From positions 1-35,317 of the forward strand of contig JAODMY010000024.1 in the NCBI GenBank assembly GCA_025465535.1: a stretch of 35,317 nucleotides of DNA, read 5' to 3'. This stretch comes from Glaciihabitans sp. GTDB lineage: Bacteria; Actinomycetota; Actinomycetes; Actinomycetales; Microbacteriaceae. Below are positions 1 to 7,965 of this stretch, piece after piece; position 1 is the stretch's first letter; the number at the start of each line of letters is the position of its first letter. Below the pieces are notes generated by a model. It made no database searches and was not told the origin of the DNA. It was given only the letters and a program-made list of their open reading frames with translations. Made by a program: the position numbers and the translations under genes.

Positions 1-1214
1 GCCCAGGCGTCATGGCCGGAGAGCTCCGCCGGGTATTTGCTCGCGGCTTTCTCGTCGATGTCGATGCCCCATCCCGGCGTCTCGTTGGGAAAGAGCCAGC
101 CGTCGTTGATGCGCAAGGTCCCCGGGAAGACTTCGTGCGTCGCCTCGTTGTAGACGTGGCCCTCCTGGATCCCGAAGGCGGCAGACGAGACGTCAAGGGC
201 GACGTTCGCGGCGGCGCCGATGGGAGAGGTGTCACCGGGACCGTGCCAGGCGGTTTTCACTCCGTGGATCTCGGCGAGGTCCGCGATTTTGCGCGCGGCG
301 GTGAGGCCACCGATATCCGAGACATGGCAGCGAATGAAGTCGACACCGGTGTTGCGCACAAGGTGGACCGCATCGGTGAACGACGTCGTCAGCTCCCCGA
401 CGGCAATAGGGATGGGGCTGGCAGCTCGCACCTCGGGGAGTCGGTCCCACAATTCCGGAGGCAGCACATCCTCAAGAAAGTAGAGACGGTACGGCTCAAG
501 TGCGCGCGCGAGCCACACGGCATCCTTCGGCGTCAACCGCGAATGCACATCGTGCAGCAACTCGACGTGTTCGGGCAGCGCCTCACGTGCTGCTTCGAAC
601 AGGGCGGGCGTCCGTCGCAAATAGTCTCGGGCGCTCCATCCGTTCCGATAGGGAGCATCCGGATACTCCGTCGGCAGCGGTGGTCCGCCGTATCCACCAC
701 CGCCAGGGGTCGACACTTGCAACCGCAGGTGCCGCCATCCGCCTTCGATCAATTCGTGCGCGTGGTCGATCGCTTCTGGGATCGTGCCACCCGAGGCATG
801 CAGATAGGTGTCGGCAGCGGCGCGGACCTTGCCACCGAGCAGTTCGTGGACGGGAAGCCCCGCTCGCTTACCGGCGATGTCCCAGAGTGCCTGGTCGATT
901 CCCGAGATCGCGTTATTGCCGACGGGCCCGCCCCGCCAGTAGCCCGAATAACCTGCCAGCCGAACCAGATCGCCGATATCCCCCGGATAGCGACCGATCA
1001 AAAGTCTTGCCAGATGGTCGTCAACGAATGATTGGACCGCCTTCCACCGCTGGGTGAATGTGGCGCAGCCAAGTCCATAGAGTCCGTCGACGTTGGTGTC
1101 GATGCGCACGATGACGAGCGCGATCCCCTCGGGAGCGGTCACGATGGTCCGCACCGAGGTGATGACTATGTCTTCGCGGGCGGGCCACGGCTGGCTGAAG
1201 TTGTCGGTTTCCAT
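1..1214 (-). CDS. Enolase-superfamily sugar-acid dehydratase, ManD/RspA type (3' end cut by window edge)
   Basis: My translation of the minus strand gives about 404 uninterrupted codons from ATG at 1214 to the window edge; only the last residues are missing. It matches the mandelate racemase/enolase superfamily, D-mannonate dehydratase (ManD/RspA) group. The metal-binding segment HDVHSRLTP is visible, followed by the Glu segments FLEDVLPPE and AVGELTTSF and the histidine segment TAWHGPGDTSPIGAAAN. In this family the enzymes dehydrate D-mannonate or D-gluconate to 2-keto-3-deoxygluconate, though some members have low or other activity. AAGGA lies 8 nt before the ATG, and a stop codon two codons upstream fixes the start. 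It is the last visible gene of the leftward operon, 11 nt after the SDR gene. KDG kinase and KDPG aldolase in the divergent operon support 2-keto-3-deoxygluconate as product. The true substrate (mannonate, gluconate, altronate or another) is inferred only. Confidence 0.85.
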   Translation of the reverse strand, partial: METDNFSQPWPAREDIVITSVRTIVTAPEGIALVIVRIDTNVDGLYGLGCATFTQRWKAVQSFVDDHLARLLIGRYPGDIGDLVRLAGYSGYWRGGPVGNNAISGIDQALWDIAGKRAGLPVHELLGGKVRAAADTYLHASGGTIPEAIDHAHELIEGGWRHLRLQVSTPGGGGYGGPPLPTEYPDAPYRNGWSARDYLRRTPALFEAAREALPEHVELLHDVHSRLTPKDAVWLARALEPYRLYFLEDVLPPELWDRLPEVRAASPIPIAVGELTTSFTDAVHLVRNTGVDFIRCHVSDIGGLTAARKIADLAEIHGVKTAWHGPGDTSPIGAAANVALDVSSAAFGIQEGHVYNEATHEVFPGTLRINDGWLFPNETPGWGIDIDEKAASKYPAELSGHDAW

Positions 1215-1225
1215 TAATCAGGTCC

Positions 1226-2137
1226 TTACGCTTGGGATGTTTGGAGTACAGCGTTCACAGTGGGCAATTCGAGTGTTTCGATCTCCAGTTCGTATTTCGC
1301 TTCGAAGCCGATGAGGTCCCGAGCCGGGGTGAGGTCCATGGGAACTTCACGTTCGACAAACGGCCGCAGCCTGGGGGTCCCCGGAGCGTAGGTGTCGAGC
1401 AACTCCTCAGTGCGGTAGGGCATGAGCGTGCGATTGGCGGCAAGGAAGAAGGCCTGCGCTCCGTGCGTCTTCGCGGTGAGGCCGAGCTCTATTGCCCGTG
1501 CCGCGTCGCGCACATCCAGGTACGACCACGCCTCGCTGAGCCCCGACCTCGGGTCCGCGGTCATTTTTTCCGACCGGTCGGTAAGCGTCGCGACCGTGCC
1601 CACATTCGGAAATCGCAGCGTGACGATATCGATGCCCCAATAACGCCAGGCCATCTTCGAGGAGTTTTCGTCGTTCAGCTTCGACAACGAATACCAGTCG
1701 CCGACATCGACCGGGATGTCCGTTCCGATCGGAAAATATGCCGGGATGAGGTCGGGGTGGACGTTTAATGGCAATCCATAGCGATTGATGCTGCCAGCGA
1801 CCACCGCGCGCCGAATCCCCCTGGCCCCGGCCTTCGCGAGCACGTTGAACGTTGAGACGACATTTGTCGAATACACCTCGTATGGAGTCCCGGCATCACG
1901 GTGCGGCATGGCCGCAAGGTGCACAACAAGATCGACTCCGTCCATGGCGTCCTCTACGTCGCGTTCGCTGCGTGTGTCCCCGATGAGGATGCGGTCGGCC
2001 GCAAGCGTCTCATTCCTGGTATTCGAGAGGGCCGTGACGTAGGCCCCCGCACCGGTGAGGCGGGCAACGGTCTCTGATCCGATCTTGCCCGACGCTCCTG
2101 TTACAAGTACCCGGAGGCCAGCCACCGAACGATTCAT
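1226..2137 (-). CDS. NAD(P)-dependent epimerase/dehydratase-family (extended SDR) sugar or uronate dehydrogenase
   Basis: The 303-residue product has the Rossmann nucleotide motif TGASGKIG near the N-terminus, the following acidic segment and DLVVHLAA, and the YxxxK catalytic pair in WYSLSKLN, about residue 150. The layout resembles bacterial uronate dehydrogenase and related aldose dehydrogenases of the extended SDR family. I chose the ATG at 2137 because GGAGAAG sits six bases before it; an in-frame ATG seven codons upstream (2158) has no ribosome site. It lies between the ABC permeases and the ManD-type dehydratase in one leftward operon. That position suggests it oxidises the imported aldose or uronic acid to an aldonate/aldarate or its lactone. 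An epimerase role cannot be ruled out from sequence alone. Confidence 0.82.
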   Translation of the reverse strand: MNRSVAGLRVLVTGASGKIGSETVARLTGAGAYVTALSNTRNETLAADRILIGDTRSERDVEDAMDGVDLVVHLAAMPHRDAGTPYEVYSTNVVSTFNVLAKAGARGIRRAVVAGSINRYGLPLNVHPDLIPAYFPIGTDIPVDVGDWYSLSKLNDENSSKMAWRYWGIDIVTLRFPNVGTVATLTDRSEKMTADPRSGLSEAWSYLDVRDAARAIELGLTAKTHGAQAFFLAANRTLMPYRTEELLDTYAPGTPRLRPFVEREVPMDLTPARDLIGFEAKYELEIETLELPTVNAVLQTSQA

Positions 2138-2189
2138 TTTTTCTTCTCCATATTTCACAACTGTCTTGCACGTTTCCTACGGTCCTCGA

Positions 2190-2212
2190 CCCTGGACAGC
2201 GAGTGCCCAGGG
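2190..2212 (-). other. Intercistronic stem-loop between permease and SDR genes
   Basis: CCCTGG (2190-2195) and CCAGGG (2207-2212) form a 6-bp stem with an 11-nt loop in the roughly 90-nt gap after the second permease gene. No U-run follows, so it is more likely an mRNA processing or partial stop signal than a full terminator. Confidence 0.35.
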
Positions 2213-2228
2213 CAGGCGACGGCGATCC

Positions 2229-3227
2229 TTACCCTTTGACGGCACCGCCAAGCCCGGCTCCGCGGAGAAAGAATCTCTGGAAGACGAGGAAGATGACGAT
2301 CGGAACGACCGTGGCGATTGCCAGCGCTGCGAGGTAGACGTTGAGTTGGATCTGATCCTGAAGTGCGGGCAACCGAACCGACAGAGGCTGGACGGCCGGG
2401 TTCTGAAGCACGATGAGCGGCCAAAGATAGTCTTTCCACGCGTTGATGATCGCGAAGATTGACACGACGCCAAGGATCGGTTTGGACATGGGCAGCACGA
2501 TCGACCAGAACAACCGGAACGAGCCGGCGCCGTCAGTGCGCGCGGCTTCGAAAACCTCCCGGGGCAGGTTGTCGAAGAATCGTTTGACGAGAACGACGTT
2601 GAAAGCGCTGGCTCCCGCGGGAAGCCAGACGGCCCACCAGGTGTTGATCATCGACTGGTTCAACAGCGGCGGATGCAAGATCACCAGATAGAGGGGAACC
2701 AGGATGACAACGATCGGGATGAACAGCGTTGCCAGAATCATGCCGTAGAGCACTTTCCCGTACCGCGGCTGAAGAACGCTGAGTGCATATCCCGCGGTCG
2801 TCGCGACGATGATCTCAACAATCCATTCACCAGCCGAGACCCAGATCGTGTTCAGGAACTGAACCCAGATCCCCAGGGTGTTCCAGGCGGTGGCAAACGT
2901 CGACCAGTCGACGCCGTTGGTGAAGAACGCGATCGGATGTTCAAGAATGTCCTGGGTCGGCGTGATCGCCGACCGTGCCAGCATGAGCAACGGTCCGATG
3001 CCCGCCACGATCAATACGACCAGGACAATTCCGTGAAGAAGACGGACGCTCCACTTCACGCCGGGCTTGTGCCAATCGGAGGGCGAGAGAATGCGCCTGT
3101 CCATGGCTTCGTCCGCCTCTCGGCGACGCGCAACCTTGCGTGCTTGCCGCTTGGACAAATTGCGCGAAGGCTCCGGTGCGTCAACACGGGTGCCGGCGCC
3201 TGCGATGTTCTGTTGTGTGGTTGTCAA
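2229..3227 (-). CDS. Carbohydrate ABC transporter permease, CUT1 MalG-type
   Basis: The 332-residue membrane protein begins with about 60 charged cytoplasmic residues and then has six predicted hydrophobic segments. The EAA loop EAARTDGAGSFRLFWSIVLP, which docks the ATPase in MalF/MalG-type permeases, is clear near residue 230. The likely start is TTG at 3227, giving a four-base TTGA overlap with the stop of the upstream permease gene; GGAG lies about 7 nt before it. An internal ATG at about residue 42 is a weaker alternative. It pairs with the adjacent MalF-type permease and the binding protein to form the importer for this locus. No ATPase gene is present, so it probably borrows a shared MsiK-like ATPase, as is known for many actinobacterial CUT1 systems. 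Confidence 0.92.
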   Translation of the reverse strand: MTTTQQNIAGAGTRVDAPEPSRNLSKRQARKVARRREADEAMDRRILSPSDWHKPGVKWSVRLLHGIVLVVLIVAGIGPLLMLARSAITPTQDILEHPIAFFTNGVDWSTFATAWNTLGIWVQFLNTIWVSAGEWIVEIIVATTAGYALSVLQPRYGKVLYGMILATLFIPIVVILVPLYLVILHPPLLNQSMINTWWAVWLPAGASAFNVVLVKRFFDNLPREVFEAARTDGAGSFRLFWSIVLPMSKPILGVVSIFAIINAWKDYLWPLIVLQNPAVQPLSVRLPALQDQIQLNVYLAALAIATVVPIVIFLVFQRFFLRGAGLGGAVKG

Positions 3228-4171
3228 TTCTGGCTCCAGGACCTGGTGATGCGGAAGTAGACCACGGAGATGATGGCGAGGAAAACCGCCAGCATCAGGC
3301 TGAGGGCTGTCGCTTCCCCATACCCGCCGCCGATACTGTTTTCGAATGCGTAGCGGTAGATCAACAGGAGCACCGTCACCGTGGCGTTGTTCGGTCCGCC
3401 GTCGGTCATCAGAAACGGTTCGTTGAAGATCTGCGCCGTGCCAATGATTTGAAGGATGAACGTGATCAAGAGGATGCCGCGCAGTTGCGGCAGGGTGACG
3501 TGCCAGATCTTCTTCCAGATGCCCGCGCCGTCAACCTCTGAAGCGTCGTACAGGTCGGCCGAAACTCCCGTCAGCGCAGCCAGGTAAATGATGACGGTGC
3601 TGCCGGCCGCGGCCCAGGTCGCCTCGAGAACAATCGACGGCATAGCCTGCGCCGCATTCTCGATCCACGGCTGTGGTGCGATGTGGAACGAGGCGAGCAG
3701 TGTGTTGAACACGCCCGTGGGGCTCGCGTCGTAGAAGAACTTCCACAACAGGATTGCGACAACGGGCGGCACGACGACCGGCAGATATGCCAGTGCCGCG
3801 TAGAGTCCGCGCAGTCGTTTGACCTCGCTCATCAGAACGGCCGCAATCAACGGGATCGGATAACCGAAGATCAGGGCGAGGAGAGCGAAGTACGCCGTAT
3901 TGACGATGGATTCTCCGAATTGGGGATCCTGGAACACCGAAATGAAGTTCTGCCATCCGACGAACGTTGGTGCAGAGACCAGGTTGGTCGACTGGAAACT
4001 CATCACGACCGCTTTCACGATCGGATACCAGGAGAAGATCCCGAAGATGAAGAGCATGGGGAGGAGGAAGAGCAAGGATGCCAACCCGCCGCCTCGGATC
4101 CAGGTGGCGGGGCTCCGGCGCCTCACGCCTCTCATCGTCTGCGAGGAAAGGGTGCGATCGATTGCGGTCAT
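3224..4171 (-). CDS. Carbohydrate ABC transporter permease, CUT1 MalF/UgpA-type
   Basis: The 315-residue product has an arginine-rich cytoplasmic N-terminus (residues 1-28) and six hydrophobic segments starting with LASLLFLLPMLFIFGIFSWY. The EAA signature EASEVDGAGIWKKIWHVTLP is near residue 210. This is the usual first permease in a CUT1 cassette (binding protein, MalF, MalG). Its stop overlaps the next permease start by four bases. The 99-nt gap to the upstream binding-protein gene holds a strong stem-loop (4228-4262). The ribosome site before the ATG at 4171 is weak (GAAAG), consistent with lower expression than the binding protein. Confidence 0.92.
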   Translation of the reverse strand: MTAIDRTLSSQTMRGVRRRSPATWIRGGGLASLLFLLPMLFIFGIFSWYPIVKAVVMSFQSTNLVSAPTFVGWQNFISVFQDPQFGESIVNTAYFALLALIFGYPIPLIAAVLMSEVKRLRGLYAALAYLPVVVPPVVAILLWKFFYDASPTGVFNTLLASFHIAPQPWIENAAQAMPSIVLEATWAAAGSTVIIYLAALTGVSADLYDASEVDGAGIWKKIWHVTLPQLRGILLITFILQIIGTAQIFNEPFLMTDGGPNNATVTVLLLIYRYAFENSIGGGYGEATALSLMLAVFLAIISVVYFRITRSWSQN

Positions 4172-4227
4172 TGTTCTACTTTCTGAGCTGGCAAATGGCT
4201 ACGGACCATCTACGCATGAGGGGTTCG

Positions 4228-4262
4228 ATGGTCGACGGCATCATTGCGACGCCGTCGACCAT
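4228..4262 (-). terminator. Stem-loop between binding-protein gene and permease genes
   Basis: ATGGTCGACGGC (4228-4239) and its exact reverse complement (4251-4262) give a 12-bp perfect stem with an 11-nt loop, starting 9 nt after the binding-protein stop codon. No U-run follows. Such hairpins commonly protect the abundant binding-protein mRNA end or reduce read-through into permease genes; that role is inferred here. Confidence 0.6.
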
Positions 4263-4270
4263 GCCCGCAT

Positions 4271-5665
4271 CTACTCCTTGGTGTCATCCTTGGTAATGAT
4301 TGGCTGCATCTGTGTATCTACTGCCTTGAGCAGAGACTTGATGTTTGCGTTCTTATTTGTCAGAACCGCCTGCACGACCGGATCCAGCGCCGTGTACAGC
4401 TGCTGGGTGTCGATGTTCGGCTCCGGGACGACAGCCTGATTGAAGATCTTGCTGTTGAACGAAGCCACATTGCCCTGTGGCACGTTCATCTGCGGCTTGA
4501 TCCAACTCAGCGTCTGGTTGTACGTCTTCTGGTTGAACACCGGAAGGCTCGGAACACCGACGGGCTGCCCCGACGCAAGCAGCGTCTTGGCATTGCTCAC
4601 CGCCTGGGACTTGTTGATCAACGGCTGCACGTAGTAGAAGTCAATCCACTTCACTGCGGCCTCTTGCTGCGCCTTTGTCGCTTGCGGGCTAACCACTTCA
4701 ACTGTGCCGCCGGTCAGCGCACCGGCTCCCGAACCCGAGATCGGCAAGGTCGTCAGACCGTAATCGGCCGGCTTCACATTGTCCGCTGCCACCAGCGAGG
4801 TCAGAACATCAGAACCGGATGGATACATCGCGATCTGCCCAGCACCAAACGCCTGGTTGATGCTGTCCCAGTTGAGGAGGAAGTTGCTGCCTGCTGCGTT
4901 GTCCTTCCAGCGCAGGTTGGACAACCACTGCAAGGCCGCAACTGTCGCCGGATTATCGGCATTGACAATCGTCTTGCCCTTCGAGTTGCGATATTCGACA
5001 CGGCCGCCCCGCGAGTACGTGGTCGCAACGAGCTCCCAGCCGCCCGTCGCGTCATTCGTCATCTGCATGTAGCCCGCGACGTTCGGGAGCTTCTGCGAGA
5101 TTGTCTTGGCATCCGCAGCGACCTGCGCCCATGTCGTTGGCGGATCATTAGGATTCAGTCCAGCCTCCTGGAAAATCTTCCGGTTGTAGGAAAGGCCCAT
5201 CGCGTACGGGTCATAAGGCAGTCCGTAGATAGCTCCGGACTTCGATGTCGCCACCGCCATCAGCGACTTGTTGAGTTCATTCCCGTACGGCAGCGCCTTG
5301 ACCTCAGAGCTGATGTCCGCAATCTGACCGTTTTGCAGCAATGACTGCGTGTCAGTAAAGGGAACGTCGAACTGCTGGGGAAGCGTCCCTCCCGCCAGCT
5401 GCGCGGTGAAGGTGCTTGCCGTCCAGTTGTATTCCTCCGGCTTGACCGTGATATTCGGATTCAGCTTTTCGAAAGCCTTGACGCGATTGTCAAAAGCCGT
5501 GAACGCGGCCTTCGCAGTCCCCGGCGGCAAGCTACCGACGGTAATCGTGACCTTGCCATTGCCGGTCGCACTGCTGCTCGCGCCCCCGCTGGAACACCCC
5601 GCTAGCAAACCAATGCTCGCTGCGGCAAACGCCACAACCGCAATAACTCTCCTTGGCGACTTCAT
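4271..5665 (-). CDS. Extracellular solute-binding lipoprotein of a CUT1 sugar ABC importer
   Basis: The 464-residue protein begins with a basic segment (MKSPRRV), a hydrophobic core and the lipobox LLAGC near residue 24, so it should be lipid-anchored outside the membrane. The rest follows the family 1 solute-binding fold: an N-terminal KVTITVGSL strand, aromatic-rich ligand-cleft segments and a C-terminal domain with WIDFYYVQP. AAAGGAA lies six bases before the ATG at 5665. It is the first gene of the leftward operon with two permeases, an SDR dehydrogenase and a sugar-acid dehydratase, so its ligand is probably the aldose, uronate or small oligosaccharide that this locus degrades. The ligand cannot be read from the sequence. 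Confidence 0.92.
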   Translation of the reverse strand: MKSPRRVIAVVAFAAASIGLLAGCSSGGASSSATGNGKVTITVGSLPPGTAKAAFTAFDNRVKAFEKLNPNITVKPEEYNWTASTFTAQLAGGTLPQQFDVPFTDTQSLLQNGQIADISSEVKALPYGNELNKSLMAVATSKSGAIYGLPYDPYAMGLSYNRKIFQEAGLNPNDPPTTWAQVAADAKTISQKLPNVAGYMQMTNDATGGWELVATTYSRGGRVEYRNSKGKTIVNADNPATVAALQWLSNLRWKDNAAGSNFLLNWDSINQAFGAGQIAMYPSGSDVLTSLVAADNVKPADYGLTTLPISGSGAGALTGGTVEVVSPQATKAQQEAAVKWIDFYYVQPLINKSQAVSNAKTLLASGQPVGVPSLPVFNQKTYNQTLSWIKPQMNVPQGNVASFNSKIFNQAVVPEPNIDTQQLYTALDPVVQAVLTNKNANIKSLLKAVDTQMQPIITKDDTKE

Positions 5666-5698
5666 CGTCTATTCCTTTCGATTTCTTGTGATAGCTCC

Positions 5699-5728
5699 GC
5701 GAGGCTAAAGCTGTGTTCGCAGCCTCGC
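5699..5728 (-). other. Stem-loop in the leader of the binding-protein mRNA
   Basis: GCGAGGCT (5699-5706) and AGCCTCGC (5721-5728) form an exact 8-bp stem with a 14-nt loop, about 35 bases upstream of the binding-protein start on the minus strand. It could stabilise the leader or be a protein site; nothing more can be read. Confidence 0.4.
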
Positions 5729-5780
5729 CGTGGAGTCGGGAAGCGACAGCCCGCCTTCGAGAGGGCTACTGCCCAAAAAA

Positions 5781-5918
5781 TTGCCCGGACGGTACGAATG
5801 GGCGCTGCGTGACGATGCACTAGTCATCGCGACTCGACACCGTGGCTCAGCGCGGCAAAAAGGTGCTGAATGTAATCCACAACTGCTCCTCGACAACTAC
5901 ATTGTTCGTACCGGGCAA
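5781..5918. promoter_or_regulatory. Divergent promoter region with a paired distant inverted repeat
   Basis: The 356-bp gap between the binding-protein gene and the IclR gene holds TTGCCCGGACGGTACGAAT (5781-5799) and, about 100 bp away, ATTGTTCGTACCGGGCAA (5901-5918), which is nearly its reverse complement (TTGCCCGG then GGTACGAA, with one small insertion). A minus-strand promoter candidate lies between the arms: TTGTCG, 16 nt, TACATT. Two copies about ten helical turns apart could be operators for looping or for control of the leftward operon. The regulator that would bind is not known. Confidence 0.45.
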
Positions 5919-5925
5919 TATTTTT

Positions 5926-5969
5926 GTTCACATGTTTGAACGGTGTTCCCTGATGGGAACGGTAGAACA
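5926..5969. promoter_or_regulatory. Palindromic operator cluster upstream of the IclR gene
   Basis: Two adjacent palindromes are visible: GTTCACATGTTTGAAC (5926-5941, five-base arms) and GTTCCCTGATGGGAAC (5945-5960, six-base perfect arms), followed by GAACA (5965-5969). GAACGGT occurs twice (5938-5944, 5957-5963). A related string, ACATGTGTTTGATCGGT, overlaps the promoter of the KDG kinase gene at 6908-6924. This is the pattern expected for an IclR-type autoregulatory and operon operator, but binding is inferred. Confidence 0.6.
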
Positions 5970-6021
5970 TGAAAATCGAGAAGTCAAGCGCGGCCCTACC
6001 GCGAATACGAGGGAGTTACGC

Positions 6022-6846
6022 GTGATAAACGTGCACAATGACGGGCCGATAACCGAGGGCCCGGAAGTAGCCATTCCCGATTCACCATCGGCCGACGTCA
6101 AGTCTTCAGTCCGAACGCTTGAGATCCTCGAACTGCTCAGCCAATCGACAGAGCGCAAGAGCGTCGCTTCGATGGCGAGAGAACTCTCGATTCCGAAGAG
6201 CAGCCTGCACGGGATCTTGCGCACCATGGAGCGCCGCGGATGGCTGGAAACCGATGCCACCGGCACGCTGTACAGCCTCGGGCTTCGCGCACTGTTCACC
6301 GGGACGGCATACGTCGACGGCGACGACATCGTCACCCTGACGCGCTCAATACTGGATGTCCTCGCGGAGCGAACTGGTGAGACGGTACACCTCGGCAGGC
6401 TCGAGGCCTCCGATGTCATCTACCTGGCGAAGCGTGAATCGATACACGCCTTGCGGCTCTATTCGGCCGTTGGCAGGCGCCTGCCGGCGCATGCCACCGC
6501 GCTGGGAAAGGTGTTATTGGCCGAGCTCGATCCAGGCGAGGTGGATCGCCGCCTGAATTGGCCATTGAAAAAGCTGACTGAGCGAACGATTACCTCGCCC
6601 ATCCAGCTTCGCGCAGAGCTCGATGAGATCAAACTCAGGGGCTACGCGGTCGACGATGGCGAGAACGCCGACGGAATCCAGTGCATGGCGGTGGCAATTC
6701 GCGGCCTCAATTCGCTCAACGCGATGAGTTGCTCCGTTCCGGAGAGCAGGATGACCGACGAACGCCGGGTAGAAATCATCTCGGCTCTCCAGGATGCCGC
6801 CTCCAACGCATCCGCAGTCCTCGACCGCCGGGGGCGCGTCAACTAG
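6022..6846 (+). CDS. IclR-family transcriptional regulator
   Basis: The 274-residue protein has the IclR layout. A winged helix-turn-helix spans about residues 29-85 (SVRTLEILELL, then SVASMARELSIPKSSLHGIL), followed by the C-terminal effector-binding domain with TGETVHLGRLE and LPAHATALGKVLLAEL. I chose the GTG at 6022 because GAGGGAG sits six bases upstream and the resulting length fits the family. The frame stays open back to 5842, but that extension would run through the palindromic operator cluster and has no family resemblance. It is divergent from the ABC importer operon and precedes the KDG kinase gene. IclR proteins in such loci typically repress, and release DNA on binding a pathway intermediate such as 2-keto-3-deoxygluconate; the effector here is an inference. 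Confidence 0.93.
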   Translation: MINVHNDGPITEGPEVAIPDSPSADVKSSVRTLEILELLSQSTERKSVASMARELSIPKSSLHGILRTMERRGWLETDATGTLYSLGLRALFTGTAYVDGDDIVTLTRSILDVLAERTGETVHLGRLEASDVIYLAKRESIHALRLYSAVGRRLPAHATALGKVLLAELDPGEVDRRLNWPLKKLTERTITSPIQLRAELDEIKLRGYAVDDGENADGIQCMAVAIRGLNSLNAMSCSVPESRMTDERRVEIISALQDAASNASAVLDRRGRVN

Positions 6847-6904
6847 TTCGCGCGTTCGAGAAAACCCACCGCTGGACGGACGACGAGTTCGCCGCCCGGG
6901 CGGG

Positions 6905-6947
6905 TTGACATGTGTTTGATCGGTAGATATGTTCATCAGCATGTTCA
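6905..6947 (+). promoter_or_regulatory. Promoter and overlapping operator of the KDG kinase operon
   Basis: TTGACA (6905-6910), a 17-nt spacer and TATGTT (6928-6933) form a good sigma-70-type promoter. Inside the spacer lies TTTGATCGGT, close to TTTGAACGGT in the IclR-gene operator, and ATGTTCA occurs twice (6930-6936, 6941-6947). The overlap between promoter and shared motif argues for direct repression by the neighbouring IclR protein. Confidence 0.6.
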
Positions 6948-6990
6948 GTGTTCGTATATGTGTACGGCTTGCAGCGTTGCAGGTGCCTTC

Positions 6991-7965
6991 TTGGACGTCG
7001 TGACCTTTGGCGAGGCCATGGCGTGCTTCGTGTCCTCGGCCGGCGAAATCGGTTCGGCCAGCGATTTCACAAAATCGATAGGCGGTGCCGAAGCCAACAC
7101 CTCGATAGGCCTGGCCAGGCTGGGTGACTCGGCGTGCTGGATTTCACGCGTGTCGACGGACCCGCTCGGAGACGAGATCGTCAGCGTGTTGGCCGCTGAG
7201 GGAGTTGACGTCTCACACGTTCTTCGCACGGACGCCGCTCAAACCGGCCTCATGCTCAAGGACCGATTAAGCGCCGACTCGGTGCGCGTCTTCTACTATC
7301 GGCAAGGGTCCGCAGCAACGCATTTGGCCTCAGGTGACATTGGGGAGGGTCTCCTCGCCTCCGCCAAAATCCTGCACGTCACCGGCATTTCGCTCTCGAT
7401 TGGTGACGGCCCGCGTGAACTAGCCCTTCAGACCATGAAAGACGCCAGAAGGCTCGGGCTGCGGGTGACCTTCGACCCCAATTTCCGACCTCAGCTCGTA
7501 TCGGCCGAGGCGGCAGTAGCGCAGTGGCACGAGATCCTTCCGCTGATAACCGACTTCCTGTGCAATGAAGAGGAAGCCCGGCTGATCAGCGGAAAGGAGA
7601 GCGCTCGCGAAGCCGTCGAGTACATCACGTCCAAGGGGCCAAGCGCTGCCATCGTCAAGCGGGGTGCGCTCGGAGCAGTCGCACTCGTCGACGGGGACTA
7701 CCTCGAAGTTCCCGCGTGGCCCGCTCTCGATCCACGAGATCCGGTTGGTGCAGGCGACGCATTCAACGCTGGCTGGATCCACGCGCGTCTACACGATTTT
7801 GGGCATGAAGCGTCGCTCTCGCTTGCGGCGTTCGTGGCTTCGCAAGTTGTACAGCACCCCGGCGACTACGAGGGATTTCCTCACATTGGCGACGTCCAGC
7901 AGTGGTTGACCAGCCAGGTGCCAGACCACGAGTTGGCGGCGACGGCTGAGGAGAAAATACATTGA
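6991..7965 (+). CDS. kdgK: 2-keto-3-deoxygluconate kinase, PfkB family
   Basis: The product (about 324 residues) is a ribokinase-fold sugar kinase. The N-terminal glycine-rich substrate segment SIGGAEANTSIGLARLG, the middle FDPNFRPQLVS and the C-terminal ATP/anion-hole motif DPVGAGDAFNAGW with its catalytic Asp are all present. Close similarity of these segments to KDG kinases, plus an adjoining KDPG aldolase, supports phosphorylation of 2-keto-3-deoxygluconate to KDPG. The start is uncertain. TTG at 6991 has AGGTG five bases upstream and matches the usual N-terminus (LDVVTFGEAMA). ATG at 6958 has no ribosome site, and a start at 6910 would fall inside the promoter. It overlaps the aldolase gene by four bases. 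Confidence 0.88.
   Translation: MDVVTFGEAMACFVSSAGEIGSASDFTKSIGGAEANTSIGLARLGDSACWISRVSTDPLGDEIVSVLAAEGVDVSHVLRTDAAQTGLMLKDRLSADSVRVFYYRQGSAATHLASGDIGEGLLASAKILHVTGISLSIGDGPRELALQTMKDARRLGLRVTFDPNFRPQLVSAEAAVAQWHEILPLITDFLCNEEEARLISGKESAREAVEYITSKGPSAAIVKRGALGAVALVDGDYLEVPAWPALDPRDPVGAGDAFNAGWIHARLHDFGHEASLSLAAFVASQVVQHPGDYEGFPHIGDVQQWLTSQVPDHELAATAEEKIH

Noticed and set aside
4244-5344. Long plus-strand open frame opposite the first binding-protein gene
   Set aside because: The Arg/Leu-rich product has no recognisable domain, and the opposite strand encodes a complete lipoprotein.
5842-6021. 60-residue N-terminal extension of the IclR regulator
   Set aside because: It would run through the palindromic operator cluster and has no family similarity, whereas GTG 6022 has a strong ribosome site and gives normal length.
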